Below are positions 53,765 through 60,755 of a stretch of DNA of 64,000 nucleotides, piece after piece. Each line of letters starts with the position of its first letter. Position 1 is the first letter of the stretch. Position numbers and translations under genes: made by a program. The notes under the pieces are model-generated. The model saw only the letters and a list, made by a program, of their open reading frames with translations. It had not been told where the DNA came from and searched no databases. The stretch is from contig NZ_MTSZ01000010.1 of the NCBI RefSeq assembly GCF_002118315.1, positions 28,104 to 92,103 on the forward strand. The letters run 5' to 3'. Source of the stretch: Kiloniella majae (GTDB lineage Bacteria > Pseudomonadota > Alphaproteobacteria > Kiloniellales > Kiloniellaceae).

Positions 53765-54766
53765 TTACAGAGCAGGGCAACTGCTATCTGATGTGAAATC
53801 ATGAACAGAGATGGAACCGGAAACAATACCATCACGTGCTTCTTTTACTTTGGCTTTCATCGCGTCAGTAATAAGGGATTTGTTGTTGTCATCCAGTGCC
53901 CAGTCAACGCCGTTTTCAGCAAGACCCAGCGCGTGAAGACCTGGCTTCCATGTGCCGTCCATTGCACCTTTGAAAGCATTGTATGCAGCAACGTCAACAC
54001 CTTTGGTCATGGATGTAAGCATTGTGCCCGGCTGTAGGTGGTTTTGGTTTGAATCCACACCAATTGCGTATTTACCTGCATCTTTAGCTGCTTGATAAAC
54101 GCCGATACCTGTGCCGCCAGCAGCAGCGAAGATTACATCAGCACCTTTATCAAACTGGCTTTTTGCAAGCTCACTGCCTTTACTTGGATCATTCCAGGCA
54201 GACGGTGTTGTTCCCGTCATGTTGCTATAAACTTCGGCAGAACCAACGGCATATTTAGCGCCTTGGGCATATCCACACGCAAATTTACGAATAAGCGGAA
54301 TGTCCATACCGCCAATAAACCCAACCTTCTGGTTTTCAGAAGCCATTGCAGCCAGCACACCAACAAGGAAAGATCCTTCGTGCTCTTTAAAGACAACGGA
54401 CTGTACGTTTGGCAGATCAACGACAGAATCGATGATTGTAAAACGAATATCCGGGTATTCTTTTGCAACTTTTTCAATGGCTGGACCCTGGGCAAAACCA
54501 ACACCTACGATGGGGTCTGCGCCACGTTGTGCCATTTTGCGGATTGCCTGTTCGCGCTGTGAAGGGTTCGTTACTTCAAATTCGCGATATTTAATGCCGG
54601 TTTCTTTTGAGAATTTCTCAACGCCGTTGAAAACACCTTCGTTGAAGGATTTATCGAATTTACCGCCCATATCAAACACAACGGCTGGTTTGATATCTTC
54701 GGCGTGTGAGGCTGCAGCCGTTAATGCAATAATTGACGCAGCAGCCGTCTGGAATAGCTTCTTCAT
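53765..54766 (-). CDS. BMP family ABC transporter substrate-binding protein (nucleoside)
   Basis: A periplasmic binding protein of about 333 residues with a signal peptide (cleavage near ASHAED). It belongs to the basic membrane protein/PnrA family that binds purine and other nucleosides. Family blocks are FDMGGKFDKSFNEGVFNGVEKF, GVGFAQGPAIEKVA, GFIGGMDIPLIRKFACGYAQGAK and VDSNQNHLQPGTMLTSM (quoted in parts). I start at ATG 54766; a TTG lies 12 bp upstream. It leads the nucleoside operon. Just after its stop is the palindrome ATCGGTTAACCGAT (53752-53765). Confidence 0.94.
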   Translation of the reverse strand: MKKLFQTAAASIIALTAAASHAEDIKPAVVFDMGGKFDKSFNEGVFNGVEKFSKETGIKYREFEVTNPSQREQAIRKMAQRGADPIVGVGFAQGPAIEKVAKEYPDIRFTIIDSVVDLPNVQSVVFKEHEGSFLVGVLAAMASENQKVGFIGGMDIPLIRKFACGYAQGAKYAVGSAEVYSNMTGTTPSAWNDPSKGSELAKSQFDKGADVIFAAAGGTGIGVYQAAKDAGKYAIGVDSNQNHLQPGTMLTSMTKGVDVAAYNAFKGAMDGTWKPGLHALGLAENGVDWALDDNNKSLITDAMKAKVKEARDGIVSGSISVHDFTSDSSCPAL

Positions 54767-54804
54767 TTGAGAGCCCAATCCCTGTCTATCAGTTATAAAA
54801 ATCT

Positions 54805-54858
54805 TTTTTGCCTTGATCCGATCTCTATCGGACTCGGGTACGTATGGTGAGGCAAAAA
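54805..54858 (-). promoter_or_regulatory. Structured 5' leader of the nucleoside uptake operon
   Basis: Outer arms AGGCAAAAA (54850-54858) and TTTTTGCCT (54805-54813) pair perfectly over 9 bp, enclosing an inner hairpin TCCGAT/ATCGGA (54817-54822/54827-54832). In the minus-strand transcript this would form a stem-loop at or near the 5' end, about 40 bases before the start codon. Confidence 0.5.
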
Positions 54859-54861
54859 GCC

Positions 54862-54889
54862 AATATGTTCAACCAATCGTTAATGTCAA
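54862..54889 (-). promoter_or_regulatory. Probable promoter of the nucleoside uptake operon
   Basis: On the minus strand, TTGACA (54889-54884) is followed after 16 bp by CATATT (54867-54862). Transcription would begin close to the outer arm of the leader hairpin. Confidence 0.5.
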
Positions 54890-55019
54890 AGGGCAAAAAA
54901 TTGTTCAATTGGTCAAAAATATCTGAAATTTAATCGCAAAAATAACAACATATTCAATTTTCATTAATTTTGTTGGGGTATCGTCATCATCAAATACGGG
55001 GGATTTTTGGGAGTAAGAG

Positions 55020-55748
55020 ATGAGTAATAACGATCCAAGAAAAGAATACGCTGCTGAACGAGGCGTTCGACTTCGTAGGGGATTATCACCGAACGCCAGC
55101 GTTTCAAACATGCAGCTGTTTGAATCCATTAATGAGCTCAGGTCTGAAATCGTTGCCTTGAAACAATCAAATGCAGCTGTTCGACAGTCATCACCTCAAC
55201 AAACGGATGCTGAGAAAAGCTTTAATGACGCGGAAGATGTTCGTGTCGAAATTGCCCAAATGGTACGGATGATTGGTAAGACGAAAAAAGAGATCGCTCA
55301 AATCAAGCATCCTGATGATGTAGATGATCCTTTTGCTCAGTCAACGAACGAGCTTGATGCTATTGTTATGGCCACTGAGACGGCAACAAACAGTATTTTG
55401 GATGCAAACGAGCAGATTGAAGCGACTGTAAATGAGCTTTCCGCATTAATGAGCGATGATTCAGATGTTCAAACGGCTTGTGATAAAATTGCAAATCATG
55501 TGATTACCATTCTAGAGGCTTCGAATTTTCAGGATGTTACTGGCCAACGAATGACAAAAATCATTAATACGCTTCGCTTTATCGAAGATCGTATTGTATC
55601 GATGATTAATATTTGGGGTGCCGAGGCTTTTATGGATTTACCTGTTGGCACAGAAGATGATCGTGAAGGTGATGATCAACTGATGAATGGACCGTCTGCT
55701 GAAAACGAAGGTATTACTCAAGACGATATCGATGCGTTGTTCGATTGA
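55020..55748 (+). CDS. cheZ: Protein phosphatase CheZ
   Basis: CheZ dephosphorylates CheY-P to end a chemotactic signal. The 242-residue protein has the long helical hairpin (about residues 100-200) with the catalytic-region motif EASNFQDVTGQRMTKIINTL, in which the Gln after DVTG corresponds to the water-positioning glutamine. It ends in an acidic tail, ITQDDIDALFD, like the CheY-binding C-terminal peptide. The rest is charged linker. GGGAG precedes ATG 55020. No cheA or cheY lies in the window, but a PilZ and a receiver-like gene follow on the opposite strand. Confidence 0.9.
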   Translation: MSNNDPRKEYAAERGVRLRRGLSPNASVSNMQLFESINELRSEIVALKQSNAAVRQSSPQQTDAEKSFNDAEDVRVEIAQMVRMIGKTKKEIAQIKHPDDVDDPFAQSTNELDAIVMATETATNSILDANEQIEATVNELSALMSDDSDVQTACDKIANHVITILEASNFQDVTGQRMTKIINTLRFIEDRIVSMINIWGAEAFMDLPVGTEDDREGDDQLMNGPSAENEGITQDDIDALFD

Positions 55749-55772
55749 ACATTACGTATAATAATCAGACGT

Positions 55773-55804
55773 AAAAAAAGCGGGGAGATGTTCCCCGCTT
55801 TTTT
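55773..55804. terminator. Bidirectional terminator between cheZ and the PilZ gene
   Basis: The stem GCGGGGA/TCCCCGC with a 5-nt loop has A7 on the left and a T run on the right, so it can act on both strands. The PilZ stop codon lies inside its right flank. Confidence 0.85.
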
Positions 55805-56117
55805 ATTTTTCGTCGAGATCTGCGGCAAGCTGTTTCAGGATGTGTTCTGAAGAGATGAATTGAACGACAAAGCCGTTTGTCAAATGTCGTATAGTCTCAC
55901 CTTCAAAACGCCCGTAACCTTCAATATGAAGCTCAATGGTTTCATTTATTTCAGGGCGGGTTGGCGATAACAAACAAATTCCACCGCCAGATATATCGAA
56001 GCAATCAGTCTTTTCCCATGCGTCATTGATTTTCACCAATGCCTGAATCGATTTGCGATATCTTGTATGGCGACGGCGATCCGTATTTTCCGTTCCCAAA
56101 ACCTGCTCCTTTGTCAA
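55803..56117 (-). CDS. PilZ domain protein
   Basis: A 104-residue single PilZ domain, the cyclic-di-GMP receptor fold. The RxxxR ligand motif is present in RRRHTRYRKS (about residues 14-23) and the D/NxSxxG motif in DISGGGICLL (about 42-51). The remainder is a beta barrel with GRFEGETIRHLTNGFVVQF. Its location beside cheZ suggests control of motility by cyclic-di-GMP, an inference from position. It ends in the terminator shared with cheZ. Confidence 0.9.
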   Translation of the reverse strand: MTKEQVLGTENTDRRRHTRYRKSIQALVKINDAWEKTDCFDISGGGICLLSPTRPEINETIELHIEGYGRFEGETIRHLTNGFVVQFISSEHILKQLAADLDEK

Positions 56118-56167
56118 TCATACTGACCTGTCAGTATAAATTTGAGCAGAATCTCGTTAATTTTGTC

Positions 56168-56488
56168 TTATTCTGTACGTTGAATAAGGTGGTAGCCAAA
56201 TGAAGTTTCTACAACGCCACTTGTCTCGCCAACTTCCATAGAGAATGCGGATTCTTCGAACTCAGGTACCATCATTCCTTTGCCAAAGTGGCCAAGATCG
56301 CCGCCTTCATTGCCTGATGGGCAGTCAGAGTGTTCTTTGGCCAAATCAGCAAATGCAGCACCGCCCTCTATCTGGGTTTTAAGATCCTGGATAAGAGTTT
56401 GAGCCTCTTCCTGCGAGCGTGTAGCAGTTGAACGCATGGAACCTTCGTACATTAGCAGGATGTGCGAGGCACGTACTTGATCAGACAT
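56168..56488 (-). CDS. Parvulin-type peptidyl-prolyl cis-trans isomerase
   Basis: A protein of about 106 residues with a single rotamase domain and no signal peptide, so probably cytoplasmic. It resembles PpiC: VRASHILLMYEGSMRSTATRS, FADLAKEHSDCPSGNEGGDLGHFGKGMMVPEFEESAF and GVVETSFGYHLIQRTE (each quoted in part). The active-site His in ASHIL, the Cys/Ser loop and the C-terminal FGYHLI are all present. Start is ATG 56488 with GGAG upstream; the frame is open 27 bp further. A terminator of the preceding gene ends only 14 bases before the start codon. Confidence 0.92.
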   Translation of the reverse strand: MSDQVRASHILLMYEGSMRSTATRSQEEAQTLIQDLKTQIEGGAAFADLAKEHSDCPSGNEGGDLGHFGKGMMVPEFEESAFSMEVGETSGVVETSFGYHLIQRTE

Positions 56489-56501
56489 AGTGTTTCTCCA
56501 T

Positions 56502-56555
56502 AAAAAAAACCGCACATTATGCGGGATAGATTCCCCTTATACATAACGTGCGGTT
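56502..56555 (-). terminator. Intrinsic terminator of the receiver-like gene
   Basis: On the minus strand, AACCGCACGTTATG (56555-56542) pairs with CATAATGTGCGGTT (56521-56508), 14 bp with one mismatched or G-T position and a 20-nt loop, then a T run. It abuts the ribosome-binding site of the parvulin gene. Confidence 0.82.
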
Positions 56556-56582
56556 CAAAATGAGCAATGTCTGTTTTGCTTT

Positions 56583-57362
56583 TTATGTAATATTAAATTT
56601 CTGTAGGACGTCTGCAAGATCGTCGCCAAAGGTTGTTCCGCGGCGGATGACACCAACATTCATAGGAAGTTCCTGCATATCAGGATGGTCTGATGGCAGA
56701 CTTGTCAGGACGGCAACATGAGATTTCTTTGTCGACGGCATTGCCTTCAAGGCGCAGGCTAGGTCTGCGCCACCAAGGCGCGGCATAACCATAGAGGTAA
56801 TGACGAGATCCGGTTTTGTTTCCAGAATCATCGTGATGGCTTCCAGAGGCTCCGTCAGTGATGTTACGCGATATCCACAAGCGGCGAGTTCGCGGGCAAC
56901 GACTTTACCGGCTGTTTTTTGTGGAATGACTAGCAAAACCTCGGTGTTTGTAATTTCGATGTCTTCAACATTGAAAGTAATCTGGTGCGGCATAGAGCGC
57001 ACGACTTCGGCAATGTTTTCTGTCGGTAGAGCTTCACCATCAAGCAAAGCCGAAATTTTATCGCTGTAAGTTTGCAGATCTTGAATGTGTTTCGCTTCTA
57101 GATCTGTTAGGCCGGAAAGATATTCATCCAGTCGGTGAGTTATTGCTGCTAAACCGGGAATATTAACTGACTTTGCTTTAAATCTAAGGTTAGACGAATC
57201 TTGCGCCAAGCGTTCCGCAGCTGTTTTTCCATCCAGTCCACCTGTTCTCACTTGCTGGAGATTGACTTCTAGGCTGGATGCTACATCTCTGGCTTCATCC
57301 AACATTTCGCCTTCAGCGAGTTTGTCTGCTTCTTCTTCGCTGATAACAGAACCCGAATTCAT
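56583..57362 (-). CDS. Pseudo-receiver domain protein without phospho-acceptor Asp
   Basis: A protein of about 259 residues. The C-terminal 115 residues have a CheY-like receiver pattern, from EVLLVIPQKTAGKVVARELAACG through PDLVITSMVMPRLGGADL to VIRRGTTFGDDL. The phospho-acceptor position is Ser190 (codon at 56793-56795), where canonical receivers have Asp, and the N-terminal acidic pair is also missing (VIPQ). The N-terminal half is helical and of unknown type. It cannot be phosphorylated in the usual way. Position near cheZ and PilZ suggests a motility role. The start is ATG 57362; 57401 is an alternative. Confidence 0.75.
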   Translation of the reverse strand: MNSGSVISEEEADKLAEGEMLDEARDVASSLEVNLQQVRTGGLDGKTAAERLAQDSSNLRFKAKSVNIPGLAAITHRLDEYLSGLTDLEAKHIQDLQTYSDKISALLDGEALPTENIAEVVRSMPHQITFNVEDIEITNTEVLLVIPQKTAGKVVARELAACGYRVTSLTEPLEAITMILETKPDLVITSMVMPRLGGADLACALKAMPSTKKSHVAVLTSLPSDHPDMQELPMNVGVIRRGTTFGDDLADVLQKFNIT

Positions 57363-57503
57363 ATTCACACACCTAACATCTTTAATTTGTATATTCTGCA
57401 CAAGATAGAGTGAATGGGTTAATGCTCTGCTAATATTCCAGATAGTTATCTGGTTTTTGTGATTTTTTAGTAATCCATAGTTCGTATGTAAAAAGGGGGA
57501 TAG

Positions 57504-57536
57504 AAAAAAGCTGCTCAGACTAATCCGAGCAGCTTT
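57504..57536 (-). terminator. Intrinsic terminator of the metC-hisI unit
   Basis: Read on the minus strand, AAAGCTGCTC (57536-57527) pairs with GAGCAGCTTT (57516-57507) around a 10-nt loop and is followed by a T run. It lies about 30 bases after the hisI stop. Confidence 0.85.
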
Positions 57537-57563
57537 GGTTTTTCACTTTTGCTGATGTTTAAG

Positions 57564-57959
57564 TCAGTAGAGGTCTTTGGGATCTATCTCCACATTCATT
57601 GTTTCCGTTGTGTCGCCGTTCTCAGAGACGGAAAGATAGAAACAGCTGCGTCGACCAGTGTGACAGGCGACACCATGTTGTTTGACTTTCACCAAAACAG
57701 TATCGCGATCACAGTCGATAAGAAAATCAACAAGTTCTTGGTGTTGTCCCGATGTTTCACCTTTTTTCCAAAGCTTTTGTCTGGATCTTGACCAATAACA
57801 GACCCGGCCAGTAGAGAACGTCTCTATAATAGATTCCCTGTTCATCCAGGCCATCATGAGAACATCGTTTTTAACGCTGTCCTGAGCAATGGCCGGGATG
57901 AGTCCCTGATCGTTGAATTTAAGGCTGGAGATAAGATCTTCCAGTTTGGATTTATTCAT
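57564..57959 (-). CDS. hisI: Phosphoribosyl-AMP cyclohydrolase
   Basis: HisI opens the purine ring of phosphoribosyl-AMP, step three of histidine synthesis. The 131-residue protein is the monofunctional form without the HisE domain. Conserved segments are LMMAWMNRESIIETFSTGRVCYWSRSR, the metal site DCDRDTVLVKVKQ and HGVACHTGRRSCFY with two zinc cysteines (quoted in part). It starts 11 bp after metC on the same strand. No other his gene is nearby, common for alphaproteobacterial hisI. Confidence 0.96.
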   Translation of the reverse strand: MNKSKLEDLISSLKFNDQGLIPAIAQDSVKNDVLMMAWMNRESIIETFSTGRVCYWSRSRQKLWKKGETSGQHQELVDFLIDCDRDTVLVKVKQHGVACHTGRRSCFYLSVSENGDTTETMNVEIDPKDLY

Positions 57960-57970
57960 TAGGAAGCTTC

Positions 57971-59152
57971 CTACGATGACATTCTTTTAAAGCCGGCTTC
58001 CAGATCCATGATGAGGTCGTCTGGATTTTCCAAGCCGATGTGTAATCTGATCAATGGTCCTTCTGCGGACCATTTGGTTGCGGTGCGAATTGAGCTTGGG
58101 TCGCTTGGAAGAATTAAGCTTTCGAATCCCCCCCAGCTATAGCCCATGCCGTAGAGATCAAGGTCATCAACCATGGCACGGATAGACTCTTTTGATGTTG
58201 GGTTAAGGATAAAGCTGAACAGGCCACTTGCTCCGGACATGTCGCGTTTCCAGATTTGATGTCCTGGGTCACTCTCCAGAGCGGGATGAAGGACACGTGA
58301 TACTTCTGGACGTTTTTGGAGCCAGTTAGCGATAGTAAGTCCGCTTTCCTGATGCTGTTTCAAACGAACAGCCATAGTTCTTAGGCCCCGTTGAGCAAGG
58401 TAAACATCATCAGGTCCAGAGCATTGGCCTAAGTGAAATGTTGTTTCTTTTACCTTTTGGTAGAGCTCTTCCGTTGTAATGATCAGGCCAAGCATCGCGT
58501 CGGAGTGACCGACAATATATTTCGTGCCAGCGTGAACCGAAATATCAACACCTAGTTCAAAAGACTTACAGAGTAGGGGGGTCGCCCAGGTGTTATCCAT
58601 GATGACCAATACGCCTTTGCTATGAGCAGCTTTGGCGATAGCAGGAATGTCCTGCATCTCAAAGGTATGAGATCCCGGGGATTCTGTGAATACGAGGCGT
58701 GTATTCGGGCGAATGAGTTGATCTATATCTTTGCCAATAAGGGGGTCATAATAAGTTGTTTCTACGCCCATACGCTGAAGCACATCTTTGCAGAAAAAAC
58801 GGGTGGGAGCGTAAACTGAATCCGTCACAAGAATATGGTCACCGGATTCTACGACACTTAAAATCGCGGTTGTGATAGCCCCAAGTCCGGAAGAGACAGA
58901 GAAGGCACCATATCCGCCCTCTAGTTCGGCCACAGCATTTTCCAACGCAAATATAGTCGGTGTTCCCTGGCGTCCATAATTCATCGTGCCTTTGTCGAAT
59001 TTGGTCGCAGCTCTTTCTTCCATCTCGGCCATACTTTTAAAGAGAATGGTGGAGGCGTGGTAAACTGGTGGATTAACCACCCCAAAGTTTGCCAATGGAT
59101 CACGACCAAGGTGTGTAACCTTTGTTTCTTGAGTGAAATTAGTCTTCGACAT
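57971..59152 (-). CDS. metC: Cystathionine beta-lyase
   Basis: MetC is a PLP enzyme that splits cystathionine into homocysteine, pyruvate and ammonia for methionine synthesis. The 393-residue protein of the Cys/Met metabolism family has the PLP-lysine in SVHAGTKYIVGHSDAMLG (about residues 205-222), the phosphate site SSGLGAIT and DNTWATPLL. GYSWGGFESL near the C-terminus is typical of alphaproteobacterial cystathionine beta-lyases. A related specificity (gamma-lyase) cannot be excluded from sequence alone. hisI follows directly. Confidence 0.92.
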   Translation of the reverse strand: MSKTNFTQETKVTHLGRDPLANFGVVNPPVYHASTILFKSMAEMEERAATKFDKGTMNYGRQGTPTIFALENAVAELEGGYGAFSVSSGLGAITTAILSVVESGDHILVTDSVYAPTRFFCKDVLQRMGVETTYYDPLIGKDIDQLIRPNTRLVFTESPGSHTFEMQDIPAIAKAAHSKGVLVIMDNTWATPLLCKSFELGVDISVHAGTKYIVGHSDAMLGLIITTEELYQKVKETTFHLGQCSGPDDVYLAQRGLRTMAVRLKQHQESGLTIANWLQKRPEVSRVLHPALESDPGHQIWKRDMSGASGLFSFILNPTSKESIRAMVDDLDLYGMGYSWGGFESLILPSDPSSIRTATKWSAEGPLIRLHIGLENPDDLIMDLEAGFKRMSS

Positions 59153-59638
59153 GAGGATTCTCTATTACGATGTAATGACGGTGGATTATTATCTATTGGG
59201 CAGCAGCATCACGATTGATTGGATCGATTGCAAGAAAATCTATGATAATCAGAAAAGGACCACAGATCTTTAGTGTTATATGCGACAAAAAAGGATTCTT
59301 TGAGAGTAAAATAAATGGCGTTTTAAGGATAAAAAAACAAAAAATTAACCATATTCATAAGCTGTATGTACAATTTTTTTACAGAAAATGAAGAAAGTTT
59401 GAATTAAAAGCTTTTGTCTAATTGTTTGATTTTTAACGTTTTTTGTGGGAGCAAGGAAAATTGTCCCCTAACAAAGTAAAAAATGCTGTTTTCTGAGAGG
59501 CTTAGATAGGTTACTGGTAATAGCATGTTTATTGCGTTGGTGAACATTTGTATGCCGATGAAAAATAAATCGGGATGTCCTGTTTGCGACGTCTTAAACA
59601 AACAATAAACGTGTTAAACAGCAGGGAAGACACAAAAA
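59153..59638. other. Intergenic region between metC and aapJ
   Basis: A 486-bp AT-rich region between divergent units. It must hold both promoters, but no convincing pair was found. A weak hairpin CCGAT/ATCGG lies near 59556-59575. AGGGAAGA lies about 10 bp before ATG 59639 and serves as the aapJ ribosome-binding site. No SAM-II riboswitch consensus was seen in front of metC. Confidence 0.5.
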
Positions 59639-60646
59639 ATGAAATTCGGAAAAGTCCTGTTTGCGGCTGCAGCAGCCACAGCAATGACAACAGCAGCTCA
59701 GGCTGGTACTCTCGACGACATCAAAGCACGTGGCGAGCTACAGTGTGGTGTTGCTACACCTCTACCAGGTTTTGCTGCTCCTAACGCAGAAAACGTTTGG
59801 GAAGGCCTTGACGTTGACGTATGCCGCGCAGTTGCAGCAGCCGTATTTGGCGACCCAATGAAAGTAAAAATCACTCCAACGACTTCTAAAGAGCGTTTTA
59901 CCGTTCTTCAGTCTGGTGAGATTGATATGCTTGCTCGTAACACCACGTGGACACTTTCCCGTGATGTTAATCTCGGTTTTGAGTTCGTGGGCGTTAACTA
60001 CTACGATGGACAAGGTTTCCTCGTAAACAAATCTCTGGGTGTTTCCAGTGCGACTGAGCTAGACGGTGCTTCCGTATGTGTTCAGACTGGTACAACAACT
60101 GAGCTTAACCTCGCTGACTATTTCCGTGCTCAAGGCATGAAATACGAAACAGTTCCAGTTGCGACTGCAGAAGAAGGCGCGAAAGTATATGACGAAGGTC
60201 GTTGTGATGTTTACACAACTGATGCTTCCGGTCTGTACTCACTTCGCTCCACACTTTCAGCTCCTGATGAGCAGATCGTTCTTCCAGAAATCATTTCCAA
60301 AGAGCCACTCGGTCCTCTCGTACGTCACGGTGACCAACAGTGGGGCGATATCGCTCGCTGGACTCTTAACGCAATGATCATTGCTGAAGAACTCGGTATT
60401 ACTTCTGCAAACATCGATGAGATGGCTTCTTCTACTAACCCATCAGTTCTTCGTCTGATCGGTGCTGAAGGCAACATGGGCGAGCAGCTTGGTCTGGACG
60501 CTAAGTGGGCATACAACGTGGTTAAAAACGTTGGTAACTACGGTGAGTCTTTCAAAAGAAACCTTACTGACACTCTGAACATCGAGCGCGGTATCAACGC
60601 TCAATGGAAAGATGGTGGTCTGCTTTACGCTCCTCCAATGCGCTAA
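59639..60646 (+). CDS. aapJ: General L-amino acid ABC transporter substrate-binding protein
   Basis: AapJ is the periplasmic receptor of the broad-range amino-acid importer described in Rhizobium. The 335-residue protein has a signal peptide (about residues 1-22, AAQAG) and matches the AapJ family: TLDDIKARGELQCGVATPLPGFA, GLDVDVCRAVAAAVFGDP, RNTTWTLSRDVNLGFEFVGVNYYDGQGFLV and GPLVRHGDQQWGDIARW (quoted in part). Its codons are more biased (GTT, GCT, ATC, AAC, GAA) than its neighbours', as expected for a very abundant protein. A strong hairpin separates it from aapQ. Confidence 0.95.
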   Translation: MKFGKVLFAAAAATAMTTAAQAGTLDDIKARGELQCGVATPLPGFAAPNAENVWEGLDVDVCRAVAAAVFGDPMKVKITPTTSKERFTVLQSGEIDMLARNTTWTLSRDVNLGFEFVGVNYYDGQGFLVNKSLGVSSATELDGASVCVQTGTTTELNLADYFRAQGMKYETVPVATAEEGAKVYDEGRCDVYTTDASGLYSLRSTLSAPDEQIVLPEIISKEPLGPLVRHGDQQWGDIARWTLNAMIIAEELGITSANIDEMASSTNPSVLRLIGAEGNMGEQLGLDAKWAYNVVKNVGNYGESFKRNLTDTLNIERGINAQWKDGGLLYAPPMR

Positions 60647-60655
60647 GTCGAGACA

Positions 60656-60724
60656 TTAAAGCCTGATTTACTATGCGTAGGGCTGCCAGTATTGGTGGCC
60701 CTACCTTAGCTAAACAGGCTTTAA
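60656..60724 (+). promoter_or_regulatory. Intercistronic double hairpin between aapJ and aapQ
   Basis: The outer arms TTAAAGCCTG (60656-60665) and CAGGCTTTAA (60715-60724) pair over 10 bp. Inside, GTAGGGCTGCCA (60677-60688) pairs with TGGTGGCCCTAC (60693-60704) over 12 bp with two G-T pairs and a 4-nt loop. It probably protects aapJ mRNA or reduces read-through to the membrane genes. Confidence 0.75.
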
Positions 60725-60755
60725 TTTTAATAAAAATAAGCATTTAGGAGGCAGT

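Noticed and set aside
59160..59300. SAM-II riboswitch in front of metC
   Set aside because: The conserved SAM-II core and pseudoknot sequences are not present in the metC leader.
59525..59608. 27-codon upstream frame before aapJ containing CPVC
   Set aside because: The ribosome-binding site is poor, and no attenuator-type hairpin follows, so a leader peptide is not supported.
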